Assembly: GCF_001192835.1 (NCBI RefSeq)
Contig: NZ_DF968182.1
Span: forward strand, 628,349-692,348
Direction of reading: 5' to 3'
Length of the DNA: 64,000 nucleotides
From: Lentimicrobium saccharophilum
GTDB taxonomy: Bacteria; Bacteroidota; Bacteroidia; Bacteroidales; Lentimicrobiaceae
Shown here: positions 1 through 10,468 of the stretch, piece by piece
Layout of the letters: every line of letters begins with the position of its first letter
How positions within the stretch are numbered: position 1 is the first letter of the stretch
Made by a program: the position numbers and the translations under genes
The notes under the pieces: model-generated
The model's input: the letters and a program-made list of their open reading frames with translations, nothing else
What the model was told of the DNA's origin: nothing
Databases searched by the model: none

Positions 1-1
1 C

Positions 2-565
2 GCCAGGCAATATGTGGCAGGTTCGGCCTTTCACGCTTATGCCGGGGATGTGTCGGCCATGGGAACGGTACATCAGGCCCATCCCGACAAGGCGCTGTAT
101 TTTACAGAAATTTCCGGTGGTGCCTGGGCTACCGATTTTGCCGGCAACCTGATGTGGAATATGCGAAACATCTTTATCGGAACCGCCCGTAACTGGTCGA
201 AGAACGCGCTGCTCTGGAACCTGGCCCTGGATGAAAATTACGGGCCGCAGAACAACGGGTGCAACAACTGCCGGGGTGTGATTACCATCAATTCGGTAAC
301 GGGAGAAATCACCCGGAATGAGGAGTATTATGCCATCGCCCATTTTTCGAAATTCGTTCGTCCCGGAGCGCGCAGAATCAGCGGGAATCTGCCGCAATCG
401 GCGGGTGATGCCGGGGTGGTAGCGTTTCAGAACGCCGATGGCTCGAAGGTGCTGATTGCCGCAAATTACAGCGGCGATGCCGTGGGGTTTGCCGTAGAAC
501 AGGGGCCGCAGATCTTCACCGTGAACCTGCCGGCAACTTCGGTTACCAGTTTTGTGTGGAAATAA
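2..565 (+). CDS. Glycoside hydrolase family 30 (glucosylceramidase-like), C-terminal part
   Basis: The gene begins left of the window; the frame is open from base 2 and stops with TAA at 563-565. The roughly 187 visible residues match the C-terminal half of family 30 glycosidases, retaining enzymes that cleave beta-linked glucosyl or xylosyl substrates. Near the start is YFTEISGG, whose Glu is expected to be the catalytic nucleophile on the last barrel strands. The rest is barrel helices and the C-terminal beta-sandwich, ending in TSFVWK. Proteins of this family in Bacteroidota are usually exported, but the signal peptide lies outside the window. It converges on the next gene and a strong hairpin separates the two. 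The family call is from recognisable motifs; the exact substrate cannot be told. Confidence 0.85.
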   Translation, partial: ARQYVAGSAFHAYAGDVSAMGTVHQAHPDKALYFTEISGGAWATDFAGNLMWNMRNIFIGTARNWSKNALLWNLALDENYGPQNNGCNNCRGVITINSVTGEITRNEEYYAIAHFSKFVRPGARRISGNLPQSAGDAGVVAFQNADGSKVLIAANYSGDAVGFAVEQGPQIFTVNLPATSVTSFVWK

Positions 566-595
566 TTAACCCCGGAAGTTCATCCCGGGGTTAAT
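565..595. terminator. Bidirectional hairpin between convergent genes
   Basis: A perfect 11-bp inverted repeat (ATTAACCCCGG at 565-575, CCGGGGTTAAT at 85-95 of the same hundred, i.e. 585-595) surrounds a 9-nt loop. It starts at the last base of the glycosidase stop codon and lies between two convergent genes, so it can end transcription from both sides. There is no long T run, which is common for terminators in this phylum. Confidence 0.7.
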
Positions 596-633
596 CCATT
601 AATTATCAGTTAAATTGGCTGAAACGTCGAAAA

Positions 634-1608
<975 letters not shown>

Positions 1609-2008
1609 GACAATGATTTTTTTTGCAAAGATAGGAAATGAAGTGAGAAGTGAGTCAAATCGGAGACAGGGGAGAAAAGGGCACGGAAGGGACGACCGTG
1701 CCAGCCTGGTAGAGAGTGAAGGGGAGAGGGAGGGAAGTAAGAAGTAAGAAGTATGAAGTAAGAAGTAGGTAGCAGGTAGTAAAAAGTAGGTGGAAAGTTG
1801 CAGGATTCACATGCAGGATGAAAAAATGAGAGGTTAAATGGAGGTTAGTAATTTATCACGGTTGCCGTTCAGCCGATGAGGGCTGGGTAAGTTGCTTCTA
1901 ACGGACATGAGCACTTGAACATCTTAACACCTTAATACCTGAACACGCTGGACGGGACGTTCCTGCCAGCCCGGTATTTGAAATTATGAAACGTAAAGTG
2001 TGATACTG
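1609..2008. repeat. Gene-free stretch with AAGTAAGAAGT-type simple repeats
   Basis: This 400-base gap between two minus-strand genes holds no convincing gene. Bases about 1735-1800 are degenerate repeats of AAGTAAGAAGT. Bases about 1915-1950 hold a short run of CTTAACACCTTAATACCTGA type. Two fragments resembling the GGGACGTCCGCGCCAG part of the family A repeat occur near 1690 and 1952. The same AAGTAAGAAGT type returns near 60,930-61,000. Confidence 0.6.
1626..1633 (-). promoter_or_regulatory. Bacteroidota -7 box (TATCTTTG) for the deoxyhypusine synthase-like gene
   Basis: Read on the minus strand the bases are TATCTTTG, an exact match to the TAnnTTTG -7 element of the Bacteroidota housekeeping sigma factor. 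It lies 18 bases ahead of the start codon. No clear -33 TTG was confirmed. Confidence 0.6.
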
Positions 2009-2851
2009 CTAAACAGCTCCCCTCCTGAAGGTATCGCCCTGAGCCAGGTCGCCGGTTTCCCAGCCTTTACGGAACCATGACATCCTTTGTTCGGAGGTGC
2101 CGTGTGTAAAATCGTCGGGGACAATACGGCCCTGGGATTTCAGCTGGATATTGTCGTCGCCGACGGCAGCCGCGGCGCGTAACGCTTCTTCGATGTCACC
2201 GGTCTCGAGGATATCCATCATGCGGTCGGCATGGTGGGCCCACAATCCGGCCAGGAAGTCGGCCTGCAGTTCGAGTTTAACGGTTAGTGCATTGGCTTCC
2301 GTCTGGCTGAGCCGGGCTCGTTGTGCCTGCACTTCTTCGAGAATTCCCAGCAGTTTCTGAACATGATGGCCTACTTCATGCGCAATCACATAGGCAACAG
2401 CAAAATCGCCCTGAGCGCCGAAACGGGTCTTCAATACATCACAGAAACTCAGGTCGATGTATATTTTTTCGTCGCCCGAACAATAGAAGGGTCCGCTGGC
2501 AGCACTGGCATACCCACATGCCGATTGCACCTGATCCCTGAAAAGTACCAGTTTCGGCTCCCGGTAAGTTTGTCCAGATTGTTCAAAAATCATTTTCCAG
2601 ACTTCCTCGGTATCGGCAAGTACCACCGATACAAATTGCGCCATCTGGTCTTCTTCGGCGGACGTCTCCACTGTTTGTTCAGTTTGCCCTGATTCCAGGC
2701 CTCCCAGCATCTGGCCGGGGTCACCGCCCATGAGCCAGACAATCAGCACAATAACAATGGTGCCTAATCCTCCGCCAAGGGCCATCTTGCCGCCCGACAT
2801 GCCACGGCGGTCTTCAACATTTGAACTTCCACGTCTTCCGGTCCAGCGCAT
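2009..2851 (-). CDS. ypfJ: YpfJ-type neutral zinc metallopeptidase
   Basis: A 280-residue member of the predicted neutral zinc metallopeptidase family (YpfJ type). A short basic N-terminus is followed by one membrane segment, TIVIVLIVWLMGG at residues 31-43, so the catalytic part should sit outside the inner membrane. The zinc motif HEVGHH covers residues 158-163. The surrounding family block is also present: ACGYASAASGPFYC, KIYIDLSFC, and downstream ELQADFLAG, whose Glu is the likely third zinc ligand. The C-terminus HGTSEQRMSWFRKGW is typical. The start is the ATG at 2851, which gives a normal family length. It is divergent from priA across a 285-base gap. No substrate is known for this family. 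Confidence 0.9.
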   Translation of the reverse strand: MRWTGRRGSSNVEDRRGMSGGKMALGGGLGTIVIVLIVWLMGGDPGQMLGGLESGQTEQTVETSAEEDQMAQFVSVVLADTEEVWKMIFEQSGQTYREPKLVLFRDQVQSACGYASAASGPFYCSGDEKIYIDLSFCDVLKTRFGAQGDFAVAYVIAHEVGHHVQKLLGILEEVQAQRARLSQTEANALTVKLELQADFLAGLWAHHADRMMDILETGDIEEALRAAAAVGDDNIQLKSQGRIVPDDFTHGTSEQRMSWFRKGWETGDLAQGDTFRRGAV

Positions 2852-3131
2852 ATTTCAGATTTGTTTTTGATGAATAAAAACCTTTCGCACCAATATCAGC
2901 AGGTATGATGCAGTATGGTTATGGTACAATAAAGTAAATTAAATCAGGACTTCAGGCTAACGGATGCCGGTATGTTCCTCAATGCTAAGTTAATCATTTT
3001 TCAGTTTTCATCTCGGGCAGGTACAATAAAATGACGAATTTCAGAAGACCGGACAGGTGGTTGTCCGTAAACATGCTGCGCGGACCGGGCCGGGTGTTAA
3101 GAAATATTCCAAAACAATTTCAGGGGGTTTG

Positions 3132-3139
3132 TATCTTTG
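3132..3139 (+). promoter_or_regulatory. Bacteroidota -7 box (TATCTTTG) for priA
   Basis: TATCTTTG matches the TAnnTTTG consensus. It overlaps the upstream-most possible TTG start of priA (3137), which would put transcription start near 3146 and argues that translation starts at the next in-frame TTG, 3161. Confidence 0.6.
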
Positions 3140-3160
3140 ATCGTTGAAAAGAATACCACT

Positions 3161-5665
3161 TTGACGGATCAGGAAACCATCACTTTATTTGCGGAAGTTC
3201 TGCTTCCGCTTCCTGTAAAGGGCTATTTCACTTACAGGATACCCCGGGAGCTGAACGGGATGATTGCTCCGGGCATGCGTGTGGTGGTGCAGTTCGGTCA
3301 GAAGAAGTTTTATACAGCGCTGGTCAGGCGGATACATCAACAGGTGCCTGCTGTGATGTCGGTAAAGTATGTGCTTGCAGTTGTGGATCCCTGGCCGGTA
3401 GTGAACGGGAAGCAGTTCCAGCTGTGGGAATGGATGGCTGAGTACTATTTATGTACGGTGGGCGAAGTGATGAATGCTGCCCTGCCTTCGGCGTATAAAC
3501 TGGCGAGCGAAACCCGGGTGGTAATGGATCCTGAATATGTAAAGGACGGAGAGCTGCTCAGCGACCGGGAGTTTATGGTGACAGAAGCCCTTGAGTTGCA
3601 GAAGATCCTTACGCTCACCGATATCAGCCGCATTGTCGGGATGGCCAAAGTGATTCCTTTGGTGAAGACAATGATAGAGAAGGGTATAGTCAGGGTTGAA
3701 GAAGAGATCACCGAAAAGTATAAGCCCCGGACCGAAACCTGTATACGCCTTACAGAAGCCTGCCGCGATGAATCGCTGTTGCATGCCGAGATGGACAGGC
3801 TTAGCAAAAAGGCGTTCAAACAACTGCAGGCTTTGATGGCTTATATCAGCATCAGCCGCTGTTTTTCGGAAAATCCGGTTGAAGTCAGCCGGCCTGAACT
3901 GCTCAAAACCCCGGATATCAGCGCTGCCCAGCTTGACGGGCTTATTAAAAAGGGGATACTGGAAACATATTCGCGCAATGTCAGCCGTCTGATCCATGAT
4001 GATGCAAGCGACAGTTCGCGGAACATCATTTTCTCTGACGCTCAGAAACAGGTACTTGATGAGCTGAAAAGCCTGCTGAACGGAACCGGAATCGCCTTGT
4101 TAAAAGGGGTTACCTCGAGCGGGAAAACGGAGGTTTATATTCATTTGATTGAAGAAACCCTTGGAAGGGGGAAACAGGTGTTATATCTTCTTCCCGAAAT
4201 CGCTTTAACTACGCAGATCATCAGGCGGCTTCAGAAGTATTTCGGCAATAAGGTCGGGGTTTACCATTCAAAGTATAACGAGTTTGAACGGATTGAGATC
4301 TGGAATAAGGCCAACATACCACTCTCGGACAATCAGCAAAACCAACCCTACCAGGTATTGCTCGGCGCCCGGTCGGCCCTGTTTCTGCCCTTTACCGACC
4401 TGGGGCTGATTATAGTGGATGAAGAGCATGACAGCTCATATAAGCAAAACGATCCCGCCCCCCGGTATAATGCCAGGGATGCTGCCACAATGCTTGGATA
4501 TATACATCAATGTCCTGTTTTGTTAGGCTCTGCTACTCCTTCCGTTGAAAGTTATTTTAACGCCGTGAGCGGCAAATATGGGCTCGTTAACCTGAATGAG
4601 CGTTTTGGCAGTATGCAGATGCCGGAAATCCGGATTGTCAATATCAGGGAAGAGGCCCGGATGAAACGGATGAAGTCGCATTTCTCGCCGCAGTTGCTAG
4701 ACGCCATCAGGCAAGCCCTGGGGGCAGGGGAACAGGTTATCCTTTTCCAGAACCGCCGGGGTTTTTCGCTCAGGCTGGAATGCGACACCTGTCATCATAT
4801 TCCGCAATGTATCAACTGTGATGTAACGCTCACCTACCACAAGCAGGTAAATGTAATGAAGTGCCATTACTGCGGGTACACCACCCGGGTTCCGGATGTA
4901 TGCCCCGAGTGCCACAGTCCGGCTATTAAGATGCAGGGGTTTGGCACGGAGAAGGTGGAGGAGGAGCTTTCCATTCTGTTTCCTGATGCGGTGATCGGGA
5001 GGATGGACCTTGACACCACGCGGACCAAGAATGCCTATCAACGCATCATTGGGGATTTTGAATCGCGGAGGATTAATGTTTTGGTGGGAACCCAGATGGT
5101 TACCAAAGGACTGGATTTCGACAATGTAAGTCTGGTGGGTGTGCTTTACGCGGATGGGATGATGAGTTACCCCGACTTCCGGGCGCTGGAGCGAAGCTAT
5201 CAGCTGATGGCCCAGGTGAGCGGCAGGGCAGGGCGCAAGCATAAGCGCGGGCTGGTGATGATTCAGACGAACAATCCCAAACATCCCCTGCTTCAGTGGG
5301 TGGTGGATGACAATTACGATGCCATGTTTGAACAGCAACTTTCGGACAGGCATAAATACCGGTTTCCTCCGTATTTCAGGCTGATTGAAATATCCCTGAT
5401 GCACCGTGATTCCGAATTGCTGAACAAAGCGGCTGCTGTCCTGGCAGGTATGCTGAAGCCAACCTTTGGCGCACTGTTGCTGGGCCCCGAGTATCCGTTG
5501 GTTTCAAGGGTCAGAAATCTTTATATCAAGAATTTACTGCTGAAAACCGGCAAAGGCTTGCAGGGGAAACAAAGTAAAGCTGAGCTTACCCGTCAGCTGG
5601 AAATATTCAGGGCCCTGCGGGATTATAAAAGTGTCAGAATTGCCATTGATGTAGATCCGGTTTAA
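3161..5665 (+). CDS. priA: Primosomal protein N' (replication restart helicase PriA)
   Basis: PriA is the superfamily 2, 3'-to-5' DNA helicase that recognises stalled or broken forks and reloads the replisome. The N-terminal 3'-DNA-binding domain starts with FAEVLLPLPVKGYFTYRIP. The helicase core follows, with Walker A GVTSSGKT at about residues 316-323 and the DEEH box at 420-423. A zinc-binding insert has paired cysteines between residues 541 and 584, starting CDTCHHIPQC and ending CPEC. The C-terminal lobe has GTQMVTKGLDFDNVSLV and QVSGRAGR. The length of about 834 residues is normal for the phylum. No ATG is available; TTG at 3137 is possible but lies in the promoter box, so TTG at 3161 is preferred. 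Confidence 0.95.
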   Translation: MTDQETITLFAEVLLPLPVKGYFTYRIPRELNGMIAPGMRVVVQFGQKKFYTALVRRIHQQVPAVMSVKYVLAVVDPWPVVNGKQFQLWEWMAEYYLCTVGEVMNAALPSAYKLASETRVVMDPEYVKDGELLSDREFMVTEALELQKILTLTDISRIVGMAKVIPLVKTMIEKGIVRVEEEITEKYKPRTETCIRLTEACRDESLLHAEMDRLSKKAFKQLQALMAYISISRCFSENPVEVSRPELLKTPDISAAQLDGLIKKGILETYSRNVSRLIHDDASDSSRNIIFSDAQKQVLDELKSLLNGTGIALLKGVTSSGKTEVYIHLIEETLGRGKQVLYLLPEIALTTQIIRRLQKYFGNKVGVYHSKYNEFERIEIWNKANIPLSDNQQNQPYQVLLGARSALFLPFTDLGLIIVDEEHDSSYKQNDPAPRYNARDAATMLGYIHQCPVLLGSATPSVESYFNAVSGKYGLVNLNERFGSMQMPEIRIVNIREEARMKRMKSHFSPQLLDAIRQALGAGEQVILFQNRRGFSLRLECDTCHHIPQCINCDVTLTYHKQVNVMKCHYCGYTTRVPDVCPECHSPAIKMQGFGTEKVEEELSILFPDAVIGRMDLDTTRTKNAYQRIIGDFESRRINVLVGTQMVTKGLDFDNVSLVGVLYADGMMSYPDFRALERSYQLMAQVSGRAGRKHKRGLVMIQTNNPKHPLLQWVVDDNYDAMFEQQLSDRHKYRFPPYFRLIEISLMHRDSELLNKAAAVLAGMLKPTFGALLLGPEYPLVSRVRNLYIKNLLLKTGKGLQGKQSKAELTRQLEIFRALRDYKSVRIAIDVDPV

Positions 5666-6236
5666 GAATCCGGTGAAAGGTGTATAACATCAGCCGGGTT
5701 CAGGCAAAAGCCTCCCTGACTGAATTTTCAGTTGCAGGCAAACCAGGAACCCTTGCGGGGTTATTCGTTAAATGATGCGCTGGTTTTATGATATCTCGAT
5801 TGTTATCAGGACATAAAAATCAAATATTTGTAAGGGGATAAATCATCAGTAAGTGTTAAAGGTTTATCCCTCAAAATCAGACTCGCTGGGTCTTTTAAAA
5901 TAAGCAGTCACATAGAACTCAACGAGGTATCACTGTGACGAATATTGAACTCTGTGACCCTCTGTGACTACTCTGTGAATCTCTGTGAAAAAAAAGTTAC
6001 ACAGAGCACACCGAGGCTTCACGGAGCAACACGGAGAAGAATACAACCCTCTTTGAGCCTCAGTGACTTCTCTTTGATTCACTATGCATCTCTGTGAAAT
6101 TATTTCCTGGATTACACTGCTAATTATTAAGTACATCTTTAACTGCCGCACATCAAATGACGAATTAACCCCCATACGGGAGAAAATGAACATCCTGATT
6201 CCTTTAACCCTTAATTTTCTTTTCAAGCTTTTATTG
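5666..6236. repeat. Gene-free stretch with CTCTGTGA-type repeats
   Basis: No gene is supported between priA and ricT. Bases about 5905-6110 are made of degenerate CTCTGTGA/TCACAGAG words in both orientations (for example CTCTGTGACTACTCTGTGAA), so the transcript could fold back on itself. Open frames here are by-products of the repeat. Confidence 0.55.
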
Positions 6237-6244
6237 TACATTTG
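6237..6244 (+). promoter_or_regulatory. Bacteroidota -7 box (TACATTTG) for the ricT-gldH-PBP1A run
   Basis: TACATTTG matches TAnnTTTG and is the only good promoter match upstream of ricT. It implies a leader of about 90 bases before the ATG at 6343. Confidence 0.45.
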
Positions 6245-6342
6245 CCTTTTACATGTTCAACCGATGACCGGTTGAAAATCAATATATTTCATCCCGTTTC
6301 AGGGGGCATCCCTGAGGGATTCAATTTCACAACACTCAAAAA

Positions 6343-7455
6343 ATGGAAGAAACTGAAAAAATATCTCCCGAAAAAAATCATTTTGTTACCCGGGGCTGCT
6401 GCCATCAACCCAGCCTGATTCATAAGAATGACAAGATTTTTAAGCACGGTTGCGCCAAACTTGACGCTTTTGACTGGCTGGGTTATGTACCGATGCCTGA
6501 GGGCCATAAACCATTTGATTGTATTGAGGTAAGGTTTAAGAATAACCGCAAGGAATTTTTCCGTTCCTCCTGCGATCCTGATCTGCACGCCGGCGATATT
6601 GTGGCGGTGGAGGCCAATCCGGGCCACGACATCGGGATTGTTTCCCTGACCGGTGAGATTGTCAGGCTTCAGATGCGTAAACGGAACACTGATCCCGGAA
6701 GGGATGATATCCGCAAGGTATACCGCAAGGCCAGGTTAAGTGATATTGAAAAGTGGATAACCGCGGTGGAAAAGGAGGACAACACCATGTTCAGGGCCAG
6801 GGAAATTGCCGCCCGGCTTAACCTGAAAATGAAAATCAATGATGTTGAATACCAGGGGGATGATACGAAGGCGATTTTTTACTATACGGCTGATGAGCGG
6901 GTTGACTTCCGTGAACTGATCAAAATTCTCGCTGAAGAGTTCAAGGTGAGGATTGAGATGCGTCAGATCGGGGCAAGGCAGGAGGCCGCCCGTTTGGGGG
7001 GTATAGGTACCTGTGGCCGTGAACTTTGCTGCTCAACCTGGCTCAACGGATTCAACACGGTAAGTACCAATGCGGCGCGCATTCAGCAACTTTCACTTAA
7101 TCCGCAGAAGCTCGCCGGACAGTGTGGCAAGCTCAAATGCTGTCTGAATTACGAGTATTCCGCTTATGCCGAAGCGTTAAAACACTTTCCTCCGGACGAT
7201 ACCGTGCTCAATACGAAAAAGGGAGATGCCATACCCCAAAAAACGGATGTTTTTGGCGGCGTGATCTGGTATGCCTACAAATCGGACCCGAACAATATGA
7301 TGGCCATCCCCGTGGATAAGGTAAAAGAGATCATTGATCTGAACAGGAAGGGGAAGGCCATTGATAAACTCGAGGACTTTGCCCGCAAACTGGAGAAAAA
7401 AGTTGATTTTGAAAATGTTGTTGGTCAGGAGGATTTGCACAGATTTGATCAGTAA
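6343..7455 (+). CDS. ricT: PSP1/RicT-family iron-sulfur regulatory protein
   Basis: A 370-residue PSP1-domain protein. In Bacillus the homologue RicT (YaaT) forms a complex with RicA and RicF that carries iron-sulfur clusters and controls RNA processing; partners in Bacteroidota are not established. The N-terminus has RGCCHQPSLIH and HGCAKLDAFDW. The core holds the family cysteines Cys224 in GTCGRELCC, Cys229 and Cys230, then Cys261 in GQCGKLKCC, Cys266 and Cys267, the expected cluster ligands. The block IRKVYRKARLSDIEKW also fits. It is followed after 107 bases by gldH and then PBP1A, an order I recognise from other Bacteroidota. The family call is firm; the role is inferred. Confidence 0.9.
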   Translation: MEETEKISPEKNHFVTRGCCHQPSLIHKNDKIFKHGCAKLDAFDWLGYVPMPEGHKPFDCIEVRFKNNRKEFFRSSCDPDLHAGDIVAVEANPGHDIGIVSLTGEIVRLQMRKRNTDPGRDDIRKVYRKARLSDIEKWITAVEKEDNTMFRAREIAARLNLKMKINDVEYQGDDTKAIFYYTADERVDFRELIKILAEEFKVRIEMRQIGARQEAARLGGIGTCGRELCCSTWLNGFNTVSTNAARIQQLSLNPQKLAGQCGKLKCCLNYEYSAYAEALKHFPPDDTVLNTKKGDAIPQKTDVFGGVIWYAYKSDPNNMMAIPVDKVKEIIDLNRKGKAIDKLEDFARKLEKKVDFENVVGQEDLHRFDQ

Positions 7456-7562
7456 TCCGGCTGACGGGAAGAGGATTTTGATGAGTGATGAAGTTTAAAT
7501 TTCACGAACGGAAATCCGGGGTGAGATAATTTATCTGCCATTCGGGCGTTGAATACAACGTA

Positions 7563-8045
7563 ATGAAAATGACATTTCTGAATAACCTGGTTAAATATCC
7601 GTTATCCTTTCTGCTGGTGATTGCCTTTGCAGGTTGTGATCCGGATAAGTTTTATGATGAGAGCCTGAGCCTTCCCGGTGACCGCTGGCCCAAGGAGGAT
7701 GCGCTGAGTTTTACCGTGAATATTGAAGATACCGTCAGTCCTTACAGTTTTTATCTGAATGTGCGAAACAGTACTTCGTACAAGTACAATAACATCTATT
7801 TCTTTCTTACCACCTCCTATCCCGGGGGTGGCATGTCGCGCGATACCATTGAGTGTATGCTGGCATCCAAAAACGGTGAATGGCTGGGCAAGGGCAACGG
7901 TCGCTACCGTGACAACCGCATCTGGGTAAGGGACAACATCCGTTTTCCGCGGAAGGGAGAATATACGTTGCGGCTGAACCAGGCCATGCGGGAGGATGTG
8001 TTGGAAGGAATTTCGGAGGCGGGTGTAAGGCTGGAGAAAAAGTAA
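7563..8045 (+). CDS. gldH: Gliding motility lipoprotein GldH
   Basis: A 160-residue lipoprotein. Residues 1-25 are a lipoprotein signal ending in the lipobox AFAGC, with Cys25 as the lipidation site. The mature part carries the GldH signature YDESLSLPGDRWPKED, then FTVNIEDTVSPYSFYLNVRN and PRKGEYTLRL, forming a small beta-sandwich. GldH is required for gliding and type IX secretion in Flavobacterium, yet homologues persist in non-gliding Bacteroidota, so motility of this organism cannot be concluded. It lies between ricT and the PBP1A gene, probably in one transcript with both. Confidence 0.92.
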   Translation: MKMTFLNNLVKYPLSFLLVIAFAGCDPDKFYDESLSLPGDRWPKEDALSFTVNIEDTVSPYSFYLNVRNSTSYKYNNIYFFLTTSYPGGGMSRDTIECMLASKNGEWLGKGNGRYRDNRIWVRDNIRFPRKGEYTLRLNQAMREDVLEGISEAGVRLEKK

Positions 8046-8112
8046 AGGATGCCGGTAGCAGGATTGGAAGGCCGGGTGAAGTTTGAGTGATCAGAACGAA
8101 TGTGACAACAGA

Positions 8113-10467
8113 ATGAGCAAAAAACCTAAAGGCAGCACAGCTGATGTTAATTCCTGGAAGAAGCGCTTCTGGAAAGCATACCTCGTTGTATTTGTTTTCA
8201 TAGTCCTTTTATTTACAGCCATTTCTTCAGGACTGCTCGGATTTATGCCTTCATTTGAAGAACTGGAGAATCCCAAGAGCAACCTGGCTTCCGAAATCAT
8301 CTCGGCCGACCAGGAGTTGCTGGGCAAATATTATATTGAAAACCGGTCAAATATAAATTACAAAGACCTGTCTCCCAACCTGGTAAATGCCATTATTGCC
8401 ACGGAGGATGCCCGTTTTGAGAAGCATTCGGGGGTAGATGTAAAGGCGCTTTTCAGGGTAACCTTCGGGCTGCTGACCGGGAGCAATAAAGGCGGAGGAA
8501 GTACGCTCAGCCAGCAGCTGGCCAAAAATCTCTTCCCGCGGAAAGCCAACCGTAATTTCTTTGAAACGGTGTTTATCAAGTTAAAGGAGTGGGTAACAGC
8601 CATAAAGCTGGAGCGTAATTACACTAAAGAAGAGATTCTGGCCATGTACTTCAATACAGTGGATTTCGGAAGCAATTCGTTTGGCATCAAATCGGCTGCG
8701 AAGACTTTTTTTAACAAGCTGCCTTCCGAATTGACTATTGAAGAGTCGGCCATGCTTGTGGGTATGCTGAAAGCGCCAACCTTCTTTTCGCCGGTGCGTA
8801 ATCCCGAAAGGGCCATCAAGCGCAGGGAGGTGGTGCTCCATCAGATGGAAAGATACGGTTACATCAGTGAACATGCATACGATTCCATCAGGGTGATTCC
8901 CCTGGATATGTCAAAATACCGGCAGCAGGATCATACTTCAGGTACAGCTACTTACTTCCGTGAGTACCTGCGCATGGCCATGTCGGCAAAGAAGCCGCAC
9001 CGGAAAAACTATATAGACAAGCAGGCATATACCGAGGATTCATTGCAGTGGGTCTCCAATCCGATCTACGGATGGATAGAGAAGAATCCGAAACCCGACG
9101 GATCGAAATACAATCTTTACAAAGACGGATTAAGGATCTATACCACCATTAATTCACGGATGCAGCGTTATGCTGAGGAGGCCGTGGCGGAGCACATGGG
9201 TGGCGATATCCAGCCTGCATTTTTCAGGCACTGGAAGGGCAGGGAAGAGGCTCCTTTTGATTTTCCGAAGTCACAGGTGAAGGCGGAAGCGCACAAGCTG
9301 CTCAATGCTTCGATGAAACGATCAGAGCGTTACCGGAAAATGAAGGCTGCCGGGTTGCCCGAAGACTCCATCCGCCTGGCGTTTCACACCAAAACACCTA
9401 TGAAGGTATTTACCTGGCAGGGAGAGCGCGATACCATTATGACGCCCTGGGATTCCATCCGTTACTGTAAGTTCTTTCTGCAAGCCGGCCTGTTGTCGGT
9501 GGAGCCGCAGACCGGATTTGTCAGGGCTTATGTAGGTGGCATCAATTACAGCCACTTCCAGTTCGACCATGTTAAAATGGCCAGGCGGCAGGTTGGTTCT
9601 ACATTCAAGCCTTTTGTTTACACGCTGGCCATGCAGGAGGGCGATTTCTCACCCTGCACCAAAGTGGCGAACATTCAGTACAGCATCGATCTCCCTGAGG
9701 GCGGAAGGTGGGAACCCCGCAACTCCAACGATTATAAGAAAGGCGAGATGGTGACCCTGAAAGAGGCACTTGCCAATTCCATCAACTGGATTTCGGCCTT
9801 TCTGATCAAAAGGTATTCGCCCATGGCGGTGATCAAGATCGCCCGGAAAATGGGGGTTGTCAGCCCCATCGACCCCGTGCCTTCCATTTCGCTGGGGACC
9901 CCTGACCTTACTCTTTATGAGATGACAGGGGCCATGAATACTTTTGCGGCCAAAGGGGTATACATCGAACCGCTTTTCGTGACCCGCATCGAAGATAAAA
10001 ACGGAAACGTGCTGGCCCGCTTTATGCCCCGGCAGGAAGAGGCCATGAGTGAAGAAACCGCCTTTTTGATGCTGGAACTGATGAAAGGGGTGGTGGAAAG
10101 CGGAACAGGCGTTCGTTTGCGGTATAAGTACGGCATTGCAAATCCCGTGGCCGGTAAAACCGGAACCACGCAAAACAACTCAGACGGATGGTTTATGGGC
10201 CTGACCCCCGACCTGGTAACCGGCGTGTGGGTGGGCGGTGAAGACCGCAGCATCCGTTTCAGGACCATCACCCTGGGGCAAGGGGCGAATATGGCACTCC
10301 CGATCTGGGCCCTTTATATGAAGCGCATTTATGCTGATCCGAAACTGAAACTGTCGCAGGGCGATTTTGAAGGGCCTTCAGGTCCACTGTCGGTGGAAAT
10401 TGACTGTAAAAAATACGAAGAATTACAGAAACAGCAGAAAAGCAAATACAGTCCCGGAGACTTCTGA
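8113..10467 (+). CDS. Class A penicillin-binding protein 1A (transglycosylase/transpeptidase)
   Basis: A bifunctional peptidoglycan synthase of about 784 residues, anchored in the inner membrane by one segment (AYLVVFVFIVLLFTAISSGLL). The family 51 transglycosylase domain has ATEDARFEKHSGVD with the catalytic Glu at residue 98, followed by GGSTLSQQLAKNLF. The transpeptidase domain has the active-site Ser496 in GSTFKPF, the SIN motif of ANSINWISAF, and the KTGTT box near residue 682. An insert of about 100 residues between the domains (residues about 290-400) is typical of the phylum. ATG at 8113 is preferred over the upstream TTG at 8083, since it precedes the basic stretch and membrane segment directly. 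The stop codon is one base from the next start. Confidence 0.93.
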   Translation: MSKKPKGSTADVNSWKKRFWKAYLVVFVFIVLLFTAISSGLLGFMPSFEELENPKSNLASEIISADQELLGKYYIENRSNINYKDLSPNLVNAIIATEDARFEKHSGVDVKALFRVTFGLLTGSNKGGGSTLSQQLAKNLFPRKANRNFFETVFIKLKEWVTAIKLERNYTKEEILAMYFNTVDFGSNSFGIKSAAKTFFNKLPSELTIEESAMLVGMLKAPTFFSPVRNPERAIKRREVVLHQMERYGYISEHAYDSIRVIPLDMSKYRQQDHTSGTATYFREYLRMAMSAKKPHRKNYIDKQAYTEDSLQWVSNPIYGWIEKNPKPDGSKYNLYKDGLRIYTTINSRMQRYAEEAVAEHMGGDIQPAFFRHWKGREEAPFDFPKSQVKAEAHKLLNASMKRSERYRKMKAAGLPEDSIRLAFHTKTPMKVFTWQGERDTIMTPWDSIRYCKFFLQAGLLSVEPQTGFVRAYVGGINYSHFQFDHVKMARRQVGSTFKPFVYTLAMQEGDFSPCTKVANIQYSIDLPEGGRWEPRNSNDYKKGEMVTLKEALANSINWISAFLIKRYSPMAVIKIARKMGVVSPIDPVPSISLGTPDLTLYEMTGAMNTFAAKGVYIEPLFVTRIEDKNGNVLARFMPRQEEAMSEETAFLMLELMKGVVESGTGVRLRYKYGIANPVAGKTGTTQNNSDGWFMGLTPDLVTGVWVGGEDRSIRFRTITLGQGANMALPIWALYMKRIYADPKLKLSQGDFEGPSGPLSVEIDCKKYEELQKQQKSKYSPGDF

Positions 10468-10468
10468 G

